From positions 1-39,459 of the forward strand of contig NZ_JAUYRV010000016.1 in assembly GCF_030696665.1 (NCBI RefSeq): a stretch of DNA of 39,459 nt. Direction: 5' to 3'. The notes under the pieces are model-generated. The model made no database searches. It saw nothing but the letters and a program-made list of their open reading frames with translations, and had not been told where the DNA came from. The DNA comes from Novosphingobium sp. Its GTDB lineage: Bacteria; Pseudomonadota; Alphaproteobacteria; Sphingomonadales; Sphingomonadaceae. Shown here one piece after another: positions 11,305 to 20,183 of the stretch (within the stretch, counting starts at the first letter, position 1; each line of letters opens with the position of its first letter). A program made the position numbers and the translations under genes.

Positions 11305-11503
11305 CTCGATGATCGTCCTACATCCAAAAAGAGGCAAAGCCACGCGAATCACGCCGCTGTGAGGCGACGAAAATTGCGCGAAGTGCCCCCATGACTGCCG
11401 GAAAGTTATTTTGCAACTGCGCAGGGCCATCAACCGGGCGGTTAAGCCCGAAAATACGCATGCGATATGGCAGAAACTGCGGTTTTCGTGGGTTTTTGCG
11501 GCA

Positions 11504-11527
11504 GAAAAGGTGGCACATAAGCCACCC
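11504..11527 (-). terminator. Rho-independent terminator after the acidic membrane-protein gene
   Basis: On the minus strand GGTGGC-TTATGT-GCCACC is followed by TTTTCTG. A second hairpin (GGCCAGG at 11552-11558 pairing with CCTGGCC at 11571-11577) lies between it and the stop at 11603. The remaining sequence to the gltB start, about 200 bp, presumably carries the gltBD promoter; I recognise no specific operator in it. Confidence 0.65.
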
Positions 11528-11602
11528 TACCCGGGCCCTTGCCCAGCCCCCGGCCAGGTCGTACGGAACGCCTGGCCCACGACCCGCGATGAAGCGTGGG
11601 GA

Positions 11603-13462
11603 TCAGCCCTGCGCGGTCATCCGCTGCAACGTTGCAAGCGCGGCGCGCAGCGCGCGGTCCGCCTCCTCGGCTTCAACGATAGTGCTGGTCACCGTCGACA
11701 CAGGTTCGGCCAGCGTATCAATCGGGCTGGACGGCGCAGCGCGGCCCGGCGAGGCCAGTGGCGACCCCGGCACAGGGATGATCGAGGTTGGCAGGTCCGA
11801 AGCTCCGCCCATCGCAGATGGACGCTCAAACGGACGAGGTGCCGCATGGATGGGCGCAGACTGCCCCGGAAAGACCACGACCGGCTCGGCATCATCAGCC
11901 CGGGCGTCAGCATCGTATTCGTCACCCTCGTCATCGTTTGACAGCTGCAGGGCCTGATGGCGGTTGCTGCCGCTGCTCATATCCAGCAGTGACGGATAGC
12001 GCTCTTCCGGAACGTCAGGGTCGGCATTCGCGTCGACGGACTCGACAAAATCCGAAGCAGCGTCGCCATCTTCCTCGTCGTCAAACTCGTCTTCTTCATC
12101 GCAGGCATCGACCGGCTCGGACGTCGGCTGCTGCGTGGACACGCGCAGGAAGCGAGCGAGGCCGGGAACATCCTCATCCTCTTCGGCATCGAATTCGGCC
12201 ACGAAGGGCTGAAGCGCAGCCGGGCGAAGTTGCACGACGCGTTCGGTTTCAAGCGAGGGTGCCTGATTGTCGGCATCGGCATCGTCAGCCACCGCAGATT
12301 GGAAGCGCGCAAGCACGGGAGACGGCTGCGGCGCAGCCACCGAAAATCCGTCAAAATCCCGGATTCCACTTTCCGGATCGCTGCCGTGCACCGGGTCCGC
12401 TGCTGGGGCAGGCACGAAAGCCTCAACCGTGTGCACAGCATAGGGTGCCGTCGGCGCAGGGTTTTGCGGCGCAGCATGCGCACGCGCGTTGCGACGGCCA
12501 ATCGCCAGCGCCAGTCGCTCGGTAAGCTGGACCAGGCCCAGATCTTCAAGCGGCGTGCGCGCCAGCGGCATGTGCACGGCGGCAGGCGCCTGCATCAGCG
12601 GCGTCTTGATCAGCGGCATGGCAGCATAGGCCGGAGCCGGGTCTGCAAAGTTCGTTGTAAAATCTGCGGCTTGGGCAGGAACTTCAGGCTCGAAAGCCTC
12701 ATCCACAGGCTCGTCTGCATCGTAGCCGACCTCAGGCATCACATCGGCGCTTGCCGTGAATTCCTGCCGTTCGCCTGACGCAGCCTCCTCGGCAACGATT
12801 TCTGCGTCCTCGAACAGCAGGTCCAGCGCCAGCGGATCATCTGCAAGCGCATCATCGGTGAGCGTGCCACGCTGCGCTGAATCAGAGCGCTCGTCCTCCC
12901 AAGGCAGTCGGGCGACTTCAAGGACAGTGTGCTCATCGGTTTCGGCAAGCGGCGCTGCCACATCAGACGCAGCGGCAAAGACGGATGGCGGTGCAAATGC
13001 CGCGCCGGTCAGCGGATCGCCAAGATCCTCGCTAGGATTGAGCGGCCGTCGGTGCAGCGGCGGCCGGGCAGGCGAAGCCGCCTTTTCATCCGAACGTCCG
13101 AACGAACGCGCGCGGACCGGCGCTTCAACATGGCCATGCGCAAGGCGGCGACCGATCATGTAGCCCACAAGGCCGCCCACACCCATCATCACGATCGCCA
13201 CCAGCGCGCGCACTGTAAAGCCCAGCGGCGGTTGTGCGGCCGGCAGAATTTCAGGAATGCCGAGCGCCACGACCGGCCCTTCAAGCAGGGCTGGCGCCAC
13301 CGCAAAGCTGCCAAGGCTAAGGAAGGCCGCGAACCACAACGCGGTCACAGCCGGGAACATGGGGTGCGCGGTGATGGGCTTTGGCTTGCGCTTGGTCACG
13401 GTCACTGGCGTTTCGTCCTGCTCTTTTCCGGTTGATCGCCGGTCAGTCAAACTCCGCAACAT
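11603..13462 (-). CDS. Acidic two-TM membrane protein of unknown function
   Basis: I do not recognise this 619-aa protein as a named family. Residues 1-34 are basic. Two hydrophobic segments lie at about 35-59 (FPAVTALWFAAFLSLGSFAV) and 82-103 (ALVAIVMMGVGGLVGYMIG). The remaining 500 residues are a low-complexity acidic tail rich in Ala, Pro, Asp and Glu, for example CDEEDEFDDEEDGDAAS, with no catalytic motif and probably largely disordered. It starts 6 bp after the glycosyltransferase stop, so the pair is probably co-transcribed. The ATG at 13462 has no clear ribosome-binding site. A GTG at 13405, preceded by AGCAGGA, is a credible alternative that removes 19 residues. The gene is real on the evidence of its terminator and operon position; its role is unknown. 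Confidence 0.75.
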   Translation of the reverse strand: MLRSLTDRRSTGKEQDETPVTVTKRKPKPITAHPMFPAVTALWFAAFLSLGSFAVAPALLEGPVVALGIPEILPAAQPPLGFTVRALVAIVMMGVGGLVGYMIGRRLAHGHVEAPVRARSFGRSDEKAASPARPPLHRRPLNPSEDLGDPLTGAAFAPPSVFAAASDVAAPLAETDEHTVLEVARLPWEDERSDSAQRGTLTDDALADDPLALDLLFEDAEIVAEEAASGERQEFTASADVMPEVGYDADEPVDEAFEPEVPAQAADFTTNFADPAPAYAAMPLIKTPLMQAPAAVHMPLARTPLEDLGLVQLTERLALAIGRRNARAHAAPQNPAPTAPYAVHTVEAFVPAPAADPVHGSDPESGIRDFDGFSVAAPQPSPVLARFQSAVADDADADNQAPSLETERVVQLRPAALQPFVAEFDAEEDEDVPGLARFLRVSTQQPTSEPVDACDEEDEFDDEEDGDAASDFVESVDANADPDVPEERYPSLLDMSSGSNRHQALQLSNDDEGDEYDADARADDAEPVVVFPGQSAPIHAAPRPFERPSAMGGASDLPTSIIPVPGSPLASPGRAAPSSPIDTLAEPVSTVTSTIVEAEEADRALRAALATLQRMTAQG

Positions 13463-13468
13463 CGCCGG

Positions 13469-14695
13469 TCAGGCTGCCATTGCGGGCAATATGTGATTCG
13501 GTAACAGGACTTGGTAAACGGGATGATAACGCCTCACGTTGAGAGCCCAGTCATGGTTCTTACGCACAAAGTGCCTTGCCACCTCACGGCGCGCGCCCCA
13601 GCCTTCGCGATTGAGCAATAGCTCGGCCATTGAAGCGGCCATTGCAGCGGGATCATCCGGCGCGAACAATGTGCCGGTAACACCATTCTGGATCAATTCG
13701 CGGTGCCCGCCAACGTCCGATGCTGCCACCAGCTTTCCCTGCGCCATCGCTTCCAGCGGCTTTAACGGGGTTACCAGTTCGGTCAGCCGCATGGCTTTGC
13801 GCGGATAGCAGACGACGTCGACCAGCGAGTAATACCGATCAACCTCGTGATGCGGCACCCGCCCCACGAAGCGGATCGCATTGGCCGCGCTTGATGCCGC
13901 CGCCTGCGCGCGCAATGCCGCCTCGGCGGGGCCACCGCCGACCAGCAGCAGCCGTGCATCGGGCACACGCGCCACGATGGCTGGCATGGCTGCAATCATG
14001 TCGTCGAGGCCTTCGTAAGGGTAGAAGCTGCCAAGGAAGCCGATCACCGGCCCATCACCCAACCCCAGCTCTTGCGCCAATGCGGCATCGCGCTCCAGTG
14101 GACTGCCGAACATCTCAAGATCGACACCGTTGGGCATGATCGCGATTTTCTCGGGCGCATATCCGCGTGCGATCAAGTCCTGCCGCAGCCCGTCGCAGAT
14201 CGTCACCACCCGGTCCGCCCCGCTGACCACGTCATTCTCCAGCACGCGGGTGAGCCAATACTTGGCTGAACCCTCGCGCCCGGTGCCATTGCCCACCGCC
14301 GCATCCTCCCAGAAGGCGCGAATTTCATAGACCACCGGGATGCCCAGCCTGCGCCCGGCCTTCAACGCGGCAAGGCCACATAGCGCGGGCGAATGGGCGT
14401 GAAGCACATCCGGTCGCCATTCCTGCGCCAGCGCGACGATCCGGTCCGCCAGCGCCGTAACCTCGTTCCATTCGCGCACCAACGGTAAGCCCTGAGCGGC
14501 CCCGGAGGTGCGGTAGAACAGAAGGCCGTCAGCTTCCTCGGGGTCACCCGAATGCGCCGCGCTGTGCCGTTGTCCGGTCACCCCGCGCACCTCCAGCCCC
14601 ATCGCCTGCTGCGCCTTCAAAATCGCGCGCGTGCGGAAGGTATAGCCGCTGTGCAGCGGCAGCGAATGGTCAAGGACATGAAGCACGCGGGTCAT
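13469..14695 (-). CDS. Glycosyltransferase family 4, exosortase-A-associated type
   Basis: GT-B fold glycosyltransferase, 408 aa. The N-terminus VLHVLDHSLPLHSGYTFRT is, from memory, typical of the PEP-CTERM/exosortase-A-associated glycosyltransferase family described from Dechloromonas (Daro_2409 type). The Rossmann-like C-terminal half shows VIGFLGSFYPYEGLDDMI, the FVGRVPHHEVDRYYSL segment and a nucleotide-sugar site around ELVTPLKPLEAMAQGKLVAASDVGGHRELI. It is cytoplasmic or peripheral at the inner membrane and probably adds a sugar to a lipid-linked glycan. I chose the ATG at 14695 (AGGAAG 7-8 bases upstream) over an in-frame TTG at 14716. It is divergent from the O-ligase-like gene of the same system and followed by the acidic membrane protein. 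Confidence 0.85.
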   Translation of the reverse strand: MTRVLHVLDHSLPLHSGYTFRTRAILKAQQAMGLEVRGVTGQRHSAAHSGDPEEADGLLFYRTSGAAQGLPLVREWNEVTALADRIVALAQEWRPDVLHAHSPALCGLAALKAGRRLGIPVVYEIRAFWEDAAVGNGTGREGSAKYWLTRVLENDVVSGADRVVTICDGLRQDLIARGYAPEKIAIMPNGVDLEMFGSPLERDAALAQELGLGDGPVIGFLGSFYPYEGLDDMIAAMPAIVARVPDARLLLVGGGPAEAALRAQAAASSAANAIRFVGRVPHHEVDRYYSLVDVVCYPRKAMRLTELVTPLKPLEAMAQGKLVAASDVGGHRELIQNGVTGTLFAPDDPAAMAASMAELLLNREGWGARREVARHFVRKNHDWALNVRRYHPVYQVLLPNHILPAMAA

Positions 14696-14761
14696 CCCCC
14701 GCTTCCTGCCAGACAAGCCTTAACGCCGCGTCAACCCAGACCGGCTAACGGTCTTCCCACG

Positions 14762-14923
14762 ATGATCGACAAACTCACGCTTTTCCTGCCACACTTGCTG
14801 ATGGCGATTGCCGTCTGGCGGCTGCTGAAGCGTGACGATCTCGACGATGATCCCTCATTGCCCAGCCGCCGCGTTCCGTTCCGCAAGACGCGCGCAAAAC
14901 CGCCAGGCGGTGGCGATGCTTGA
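14762..14923 (+). CDS. Small membrane protein overlapping the O-ligase gene
   Basis: A 53-codon ORF encoding a short N-terminal hydrophobic helix (TLFLPHLLMAIAVWRLL) followed by a charged tail (KRDDLDDDPSLPS, then basic). Its stop overlaps the next start by 8 bp, the arrangement expected of translational coupling. No good ribosome-binding site precedes the ATG. I do not recognise a family. It could be a genuine tiny partner of the ligase or simply the leader of its transcript; conservation of the peptide across relatives would decide. Confidence 0.45.
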   Translation: MIDKLTLFLPHLLMAIAVWRLLKRDDLDDDPSLPSRRVPFRKTRAKPPGGGDA

Positions 14924-16283
14924 CCTGTTCCTGCTCAGCTTCGTGCTGGCCTTCATCGGCGCAGGATTCCGCCGCCCGTTCATTTTCGTGCTGGCCTATA
15001 CCTATATCGACGTCGTCTCGCCGCAGAAGGTCAGCTGGGGCATTATGTCCCAGATCCCGATTTCGCTGATCGCCTTCCTTTGCGCATTCGGCGCGTGGTT
15101 CGTGGCCGAGGACAAGAACGGCACCCGCTTTTCCCTGCGCCAGTTCCTCATGCTGATGCTGCTGATCTATTGCGGGATGACTACGCAACAGGCCGATTTC
15201 CCGCTTGAGGCCGCTGAAAAGTGGTCATGGGTGTGGAAGGCGCTGGTCTTTGCGATGTTCCTGCCGCTCACGTTGCGCACCCGCCTGCGGATCGAGGCGC
15301 TGACGCTGGTCATGGTCCTGTCCATCGGCGTCATCGTCATCGGCGGCGGCATCAAGACGATCACTGGCGGCGGCGGATATGGCACGCTGCGACTGTTGGT
15401 CGACAACAACACGGGACTTTATGAAAGCTCGATCATCTCGGCGGTGTCCATCGCAGTGATCCCGCTGGCGCTGTGGCTGGCGCGCTTCGGCACGATCTTT
15501 CCGCCTGACTGGCGGGTAAAGGGCTTCGCGTGGGCACTGTGCTTCGCCTGTGCACTCATGCCCATCGGCACCGGCGCGCGCACTGGCCTTGTCTGCGTGG
15601 TGGTGCTGGCCGCGCTGGTCCTGCGCACCGCCAAGCGGCGCTTGATGATCGTTTCGCTGATGGCCGCAGGCGCGCTCATCAGCCTGCCACTGCTCCCGGC
15701 GGAATTCGTCGCGCGGATGAACACCATCGGCAATCACCAGTCCGATGAATCCGCCTCCACCCGCGTGGCAGTGTGGATGTGGACGCTGGATTTCGTGAAG
15801 GACCGCCCGTTCGGCGGCGGCTTTGACGCCTATCGCCAGAACAAGCTGGAATACAACGCCGTCACCGCGCAGCAGGCAGGCGACAACAATACGGCACTGG
15901 AATACCGCCCGGTAGTGGACGAAGCCCGCGCCTATCACTCAAGCTATTTCGAAATGCTGGGCGAACAGGGCTGGCCGGGCCTTGCCATGTGGCTGGCACT
16001 GCATCTGCTTGGCCTGTGGCAGATGGAAGTGCTGCGCCGACGCTTTCGCAAGGAAGAGAGCGAGGAATTCCGCTGGGTCTCGCCGCTGGCCGAGGCATTG
16101 CAGCAGGCGCAGGTGATCTACCTCGTCGGCTCCACCTTCGTCGGTATCGCGTTCCAGCCGTTCTGCTACATGCTGGTCGGGCTACAATGCGGGCTGTGGG
16201 CGTATATTCAGCGTGTGAAGGCAGCCCAGCCCGAACCGTTTCGCAAACCGCGCGGCTTGCACCAGACCCTCACCGCCGCTTAA
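14916..16283 (+). CDS. Putative O-glycosylation ligase, exosortase-A system (Wzy/WaaL-like)
   Basis: Polytopic inner-membrane protein of 455 aa with about ten hydrophobic segments. It belongs to the O-antigen ligase/polymerase superfamily, in the subgroup called exosortase A-associated O-glycosylation ligase. The N-terminus MLDLFLLSFVLAFIGAGFRRP and the YTYIDVVSPQ segment are typical as I remember them. A large periplasmic loop between the last TM helices (about residues 290-355) contains AYHSSYFEMLGEQGWPGL, matching the family signature near the catalytic loop. It is thought to transfer glycan chains at the periplasmic face. The ATG at 14916 is preceded by AGGCGG and lies inside the end of the small upstream ORF. 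The cognate exosortase and PEP-CTERM proteins are not in this window. Confidence 0.85.
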   Translation: MLDLFLLSFVLAFIGAGFRRPFIFVLAYTYIDVVSPQKVSWGIMSQIPISLIAFLCAFGAWFVAEDKNGTRFSLRQFLMLMLLIYCGMTTQQADFPLEAAEKWSWVWKALVFAMFLPLTLRTRLRIEALTLVMVLSIGVIVIGGGIKTITGGGGYGTLRLLVDNNTGLYESSIISAVSIAVIPLALWLARFGTIFPPDWRVKGFAWALCFACALMPIGTGARTGLVCVVVLAALVLRTAKRRLMIVSLMAAGALISLPLLPAEFVARMNTIGNHQSDESASTRVAVWMWTLDFVKDRPFGGGFDAYRQNKLEYNAVTAQQAGDNNTALEYRPVVDEARAYHSSYFEMLGEQGWPGLAMWLALHLLGLWQMEVLRRRFRKEESEEFRWVSPLAEALQQAQVIYLVGSTFVGIAFQPFCYMLVGLQCGLWAYIQRVKAAQPEPFRKPRGLHQTLTAA

Positions 16284-16361
16284 CCGCCTGCTTAAATACG
16301 CTTGCGCAACGCCGAACGTGTCGGCATTCTGCAGGCAAAGTATTCAGGAAGGCGCAAAACC

Positions 16362-16823
16362 ATGACCAGATTCATTCCCGCTGAGCAGATCAAAGGCATG
16401 GTCGGCTCGGTCGTTGGAACCTCTCAATGGGTCGAAATCACGCAAGAGCGGGTCAACAAGTTCGCCGAGGCCACTGGCGATTTCCAGTTCATCCACGTCG
16501 ATCCCGAAAAGGCAAAGCTTACACCGTTCGGCGGCACCATCGCGCACGGCTTCCTCACCCTTTCGCTGATCCCGCTGCTGACGATGGAGAGCGATTGCCC
16601 CCGCCCTGAAAACATCAAGATGGGCGTAAACTACGGCGGCAACCGCACCCGCTTCCTCGCCCCCGTCCGCGTCGGCAAGCGCGTGCGCGGCCACTTCAAA
16701 CTGCTGGAAATGGACGAAAAACGCCCCGGTCAGTGGCAGCAGACTATGGAAATCACGGTTGAGATCGAAGGCGAGGCCAAGCCCGCGCTACTTTGCGAAT
16801 GGGTGAGCCAGTTCTTCGTTTGA
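16362..16823 (+). CDS. MaoC family dehydratase ((R)-specific enoyl-CoA hydratase-like)
   Basis: Single hot-dog domain protein of 153 aa. The hydratase-2 catalytic pair is present as D40 and H45 in ATGDFQFIHVD, followed by the conserved FGGTIAHGFLTLSL segment. Members hydrate trans-2-enoyl-CoA or dehydrate (R)-3-hydroxyacyl-CoA. Its length and the SQWVEITQERVNKFAEATGD start resemble NodN/MaoC-like hydratases. The ATG at 16362 has AGGAAGG about 9 bases upstream; an in-frame extension to 16302 lacks such support. It is convergent with the PHA depolymerase gene across a shared terminator. A link to PHA metabolism (PhaJ-like supply of 3-hydroxyacyl-CoA) is possible but only inferred from proximity. 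Confidence 0.88.
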   Translation: MTRFIPAEQIKGMVGSVVGTSQWVEITQERVNKFAEATGDFQFIHVDPEKAKLTPFGGTIAHGFLTLSLIPLLTMESDCPRPENIKMGVNYGGNRTRFLAPVRVGKRVRGHFKLLEMDEKRPGQWQQTMEITVEIEGEAKPALLCEWVSQFFV

Positions 16824-16839
16824 TTGGCGATTGTCCGTA

Positions 16840-16875
16840 AAAAGGGCCGGGCGAAAAATGTCCGACCGGCCCTTT
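16840..16875. terminator. Bidirectional terminator between MaoC gene and PHA depolymerase
   Basis: The arms AAAGGGCCGG (ending 16850) and CCGGCCCTTT (16866-16875) form a 10-bp stem with a T-rich flank on each strand. It sits between two convergent genes. Confidence 0.85.
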
Positions 16876-16895
16876 GAGGTGTCAGGTGTGGTGCC

Positions 16896-18152
16896 TCAAG
16901 CTACCACGCTCAATTTCCGGCTCTTGGCCTTCTTTTCGAACGTATTGATCCACTGGTCCACCACCGGTGCGATGTTTGATCGCCAGCGTGAGCCGTTGAA
17001 GATGCCATAGTGGCCAACTTCGGTGGCGAGCAGGTATTGCTTCATCTCGTCAGGCAGGTTCGGCGTTACCTTCAGCGCGGCCTTGGTTTGGCCGATGCCC
17101 GAAATGTCATCGCGCTCACCTTCGATGCACAGGATCGCGGTGTCGGTGATGGCCCCCAGATCCACCGCTTGCCCGCGATGGATCAGTTCACCCTTGGGCA
17201 GGGCGTGGCGCTGGAACACCACATCCACCGTCTGCAAATAGAATTCGGCGGGGAGATCGCAAACCGAACGGTATTCATCGTAGAATGTCCGCGTGGCATC
17301 GGCGTTTTCGTCGGCCCCGGCGTTCATGTGCTGGAACAGCTTGTAGTGGCTCATCATGTGGCTGGCCATGTTCATCGACATGAAGCTGGCAAGCTGCACG
17401 AAGCCCGGATAGACGCGTCGCCCCTCGCCCGGATAGTTGGCCGGCACGGTGGTGATCACGTTGTGTTTGAACCACACGTGCGGCTTAGTAACGGCATGGT
17501 CGTTTACCGCTGTCGGGCTTTCGCGCGTGTCGATCGGGCCGCCCATCATGGTCAGCGTCAGCGGACGGCAAGGGTGCTTGTTGGCCGCCATGATTGCGGT
17601 TGCGGCAAGCGATGGCACCGAAGGCTGGCACACCGCCAGCATGTGCGCGCCTTCGCCGATATGCTCAAGGAAGCCGGTCAGATAATCGATGTAGTCATCA
17701 AGATCGAACACGCCTTCGGCCAGCGGCACATACTTCGCATCGGCCCAGTCGGTAATGTAGACAACGCAGCGTTCCAGCATGCGCTCCACCGTGCCGCGCA
17801 GCAGCGTGGCGTAGTGGCCGCTCATCGGTGCAACGATCAGCAGGCGCGGTGCGTTCTTGGGCAGGCCTTCGTGCGTGAACATCTTCAGATCGCCGAACGG
17901 GCGGGTAACCACGGTCGTCTCTTTAACCGCGTGTGCCGCGCCATCGACGTGGATCACCTTGATCCCGAAGGCAGGCTTCCCACGCGGCGCTGCAGCATGG
18001 GCGAACACATCAAGCGCGTTGGCGATGGTTTGCGATTGGCCCATGCCCGCAAACGGATTGCGCGGATCGGTCAGGGCATCGGCCATCATTGAGGCCCATG
18101 CGCTGCTCGCATTCATCAGCGAGCGCTGGATTTCATAAGCTTTGTACAGCAC
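16896..18152 (-). CDS. phaZ: Intracellular polyhydroxyalkanoate depolymerase
   Basis: Enzyme that mobilises stored polyhydroxybutyrate granules, 418 aa, alpha/beta-hydrolase fold. The nucleophile position is the VCQPS box at residues 174-178, with C175 in place of the usual lipase-box serine. This is characteristic of the Ralstonia PhaZ1-type intracellular depolymerases, where a cysteine near 183 is reported as catalytic. A C-terminal ATEVGHYGIFNGSRWR holds the expected histidine. I place the start at the GTG at 18152: AAAAGG lies 8 bases upstream and the N-terminus MLYKAYEIQRS matches family starts, whereas the GTG at 18161 sits on top of that site. No PHA synthase or phasin gene is in the window. 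Confidence 0.92.
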   Translation of the reverse strand: MLYKAYEIQRSLMNASSAWASMMADALTDPRNPFAGMGQSQTIANALDVFAHAAAPRGKPAFGIKVIHVDGAAHAVKETTVVTRPFGDLKMFTHEGLPKNAPRLLIVAPMSGHYATLLRGTVERMLERCVVYITDWADAKYVPLAEGVFDLDDYIDYLTGFLEHIGEGAHMLAVCQPSVPSLAATAIMAANKHPCRPLTLTMMGGPIDTRESPTAVNDHAVTKPHVWFKHNVITTVPANYPGEGRRVYPGFVQLASFMSMNMASHMMSHYKLFQHMNAGADENADATRTFYDEYRSVCDLPAEFYLQTVDVVFQRHALPKGELIHRGQAVDLGAITDTAILCIEGERDDISGIGQTKAALKVTPNLPDEMKQYLLATEVGHYGIFNGSRWRSNIAPVVDQWINTFEKKAKSRKLSVVA

Positions 18153-18325
18153 TGCGAACACCTTTTGGTTGTTGCCCGAAACATGGCCGAAAGCCCGGTT
18201 TCAGGAGTCGTTGAAAGCAGATTGCCTCGATTCGACCGTTTGTGCAACGCAACAAACATCCGGTCAGGTTGGCACCACACCAATGCCCCCTTCCGGCAAG
18301 ACGTGGCTTGGGCTAGGCGAGGCGC

Positions 18326-20140
18326 ATGGACGAGCATACCCCGCAGACCGAACCGCAAGCTGTCGCACCAGCCGAACCGGCCGCAAAGGCCCGGACTCTT
18401 GGCCCGTTGCGCATGATCTGGGACGAGGCCGCGCGCTATCCGGGCCGCGTCGCCGCCGCCTCTGCCGCGCTGGTGGTCACATCTGCTGCCACGCTGGCGA
18501 TCCCCTCGGGCTTCCGCCTCATTATCGACAAGGGCTTTTCCGCCGGGGCCGATGTGAACGAGCTGGGCCGCTGGTTTCAGTACCTGCTGCTGATCGTGCT
18601 GGTGCTTGCCATCGGCACCGCCTGCCGCTTCTATTTCGTGTCGTGGCTGGGTGAGCGCGTCGTTGCCGACGTGCGGCTGAAAGTGCAGGCCAACCTGCTG
18701 CGCCTGCCTCCCTCGTTCTTCGAGACGAACAGCCCCAAGGAAATCGCCTCGCGCATGACGTCTGACACAGCGGTGATCGAACAGGTTGTCGGCACCACCG
18801 TCTCCGTCGCCCTGCGCAACACCATCACCGCCATCGGCGGCCTCGGCTACTTGCTCTACCTCGCGCCAAAGCTGACCGCGATCCTGCTTATCGGCATCCC
18901 GCTGGTGGTCGGCCCCATCGTGATCATCGGCCGCCGCTTGCGCAATGTGTCGCGCTCCAGCCAGGACCGCGTGGCCGGCATCGGCGTGATCGTCTCCGAA
19001 GTGCTGGGCGCAATGAAGATCGTGCAGGCCTTCGGGCAAGAGGAACGCGAACTCGCCCGCTTTGGCGAAAAGGTCGAGGCCACGTTCCAGACGGCGCTGC
19101 GCCGCATCTCGATCCGCGCAGGGATGACCTCTATCGTCATCCTGCTGATCTTCGGCGGCATCACCATGCTGGTGTGGGAAGGCGCGATCGGCGTTGCCAA
19201 CGGCACGATCAGCGGCGGCACGATCTTCGCCATCGTCATCACCGCAGGCTTGGTTGCCGGTGCCCTTGGTGCGCTGTCCGAAGTCTACGGCGATCTCCTG
19301 CGCGGCGCTGGTGCCGCCGGACGCCTCAACGAGCTCCTGCGCGAAGAGCCGGACATCGCTCCTCCTGCCCGCCCCACTGCGCTACCGGTGCCCCCGCGCG
19401 GGCAGTTGGCGTTCCAGAACGTCGCCTTCCGCTATCCCTCGCGCCCCGAAGTGCTGGCGCTCGACGATTTCTCGCTGACGGTCGAACCGGGCGAAACCGT
19501 CGCCATCGTCGGCCCCTCGGGCGCAGGCAAGTCCACGCTGTTCCTGCTCGCACAGCGCTTCTACGATCCGCACGGCGGCACCATCCGCATCGATGGCGTG
19601 CCGCTGACCAGCGCCGATCCGGCGGAAATCCGCATGCGTACCGCGCTCGTCCCGCAGGATGCCACGCTCTTTGCCGCCTCGGCGCGTGACAACTTGCGCT
19701 ACGGCAACTGGGGGGCAACCGATGAGGCGATCTGGGAAGCTGCGCGCAACGCCAACGCCGAACAGTTCCTGCGCGATCTGCCCCAAGGCCTCGACACGTT
19801 CCTTGGCGAAGACGGCGCGCGCCTTTCGGGCGGCCAGCGCCAGCGCATTGCCATTGCCCGCGCGGTGCTGCGCAATTCGCCGATCCTGCTGCTCGATGAA
19901 GCCACCAGCGCCTTGGATGCTGAAAGCGAACGTCTGGTGCAGGACGCGCTCGACCGGCTGATGAAGGACCGTACCACGCTGGTCATCGCCCACCGCCTCG
20001 CCACGATCCGCGCGGCAGACCGTATCGTGGTCATGGACGGTGGCCGGATTGTCGAACAGGGCACCCACACCAGCCTCAGCGCTGCCGATGGCCTCTACGC
20101 CCGCCTCGCCCGCCTGCAATTTGACGGGATGGCAGCCTGA
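18326..20140 (+). CDS. ABC exporter, fused transmembrane and ATPase domains (MsbA-like)
   Basis: Half-size ABC exporter of 604 aa that would act as a homodimer in the inner membrane. Residues about 45-325 contain six TM helices. The nucleotide-binding domain is complete: Walker A GPSGAGKST at about 396-404, Q-loop PQDATLFAAS, signature LSGGQRQR near 501, Walker B ILLLDEATSALD near 521 and switch histidine IAHRL. It resembles MsbA/LmrA-like lipid or drug exporters; the substrate is unknown. The ATG at 18326 is preceded by AGGCGAGG. uppP follows 43 bp downstream on the same strand, so co-transcription is likely and would fit an envelope role. Confidence 0.92.
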   Translation: MDEHTPQTEPQAVAPAEPAAKARTLGPLRMIWDEAARYPGRVAAASAALVVTSAATLAIPSGFRLIIDKGFSAGADVNELGRWFQYLLLIVLVLAIGTACRFYFVSWLGERVVADVRLKVQANLLRLPPSFFETNSPKEIASRMTSDTAVIEQVVGTTVSVALRNTITAIGGLGYLLYLAPKLTAILLIGIPLVVGPIVIIGRRLRNVSRSSQDRVAGIGVIVSEVLGAMKIVQAFGQEERELARFGEKVEATFQTALRRISIRAGMTSIVILLIFGGITMLVWEGAIGVANGTISGGTIFAIVITAGLVAGALGALSEVYGDLLRGAGAAGRLNELLREEPDIAPPARPTALPVPPRGQLAFQNVAFRYPSRPEVLALDDFSLTVEPGETVAIVGPSGAGKSTLFLLAQRFYDPHGGTIRIDGVPLTSADPAEIRMRTALVPQDATLFAASARDNLRYGNWGATDEAIWEAARNANAEQFLRDLPQGLDTFLGEDGARLSGGQRQRIAIARAVLRNSPILLLDEATSALDAESERLVQDALDRLMKDRTTLVIAHRLATIRAADRIVVMDGGRIVEQGTHTSLSAADGLYARLARLQFDGMAA

Positions 20141-20183
20141 CACCTTGACTTGATGCTGCGTTGCGGCAAACCCCGGAAGCATC

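Noticed and set aside
10267..11394. 375-codon open frame antisense to the gltB N-terminal region
   Set aside because: Overlaps the conserved amidotransferase domain on the other strand and has no supported start.
13463..14716. Glycosyltransferase start at 14716
   Set aside because: That codon is TTG without a ribosome-binding site, whereas the ATG at 14695 has AGGAAG at good spacing and starts at the conserved N-terminus.
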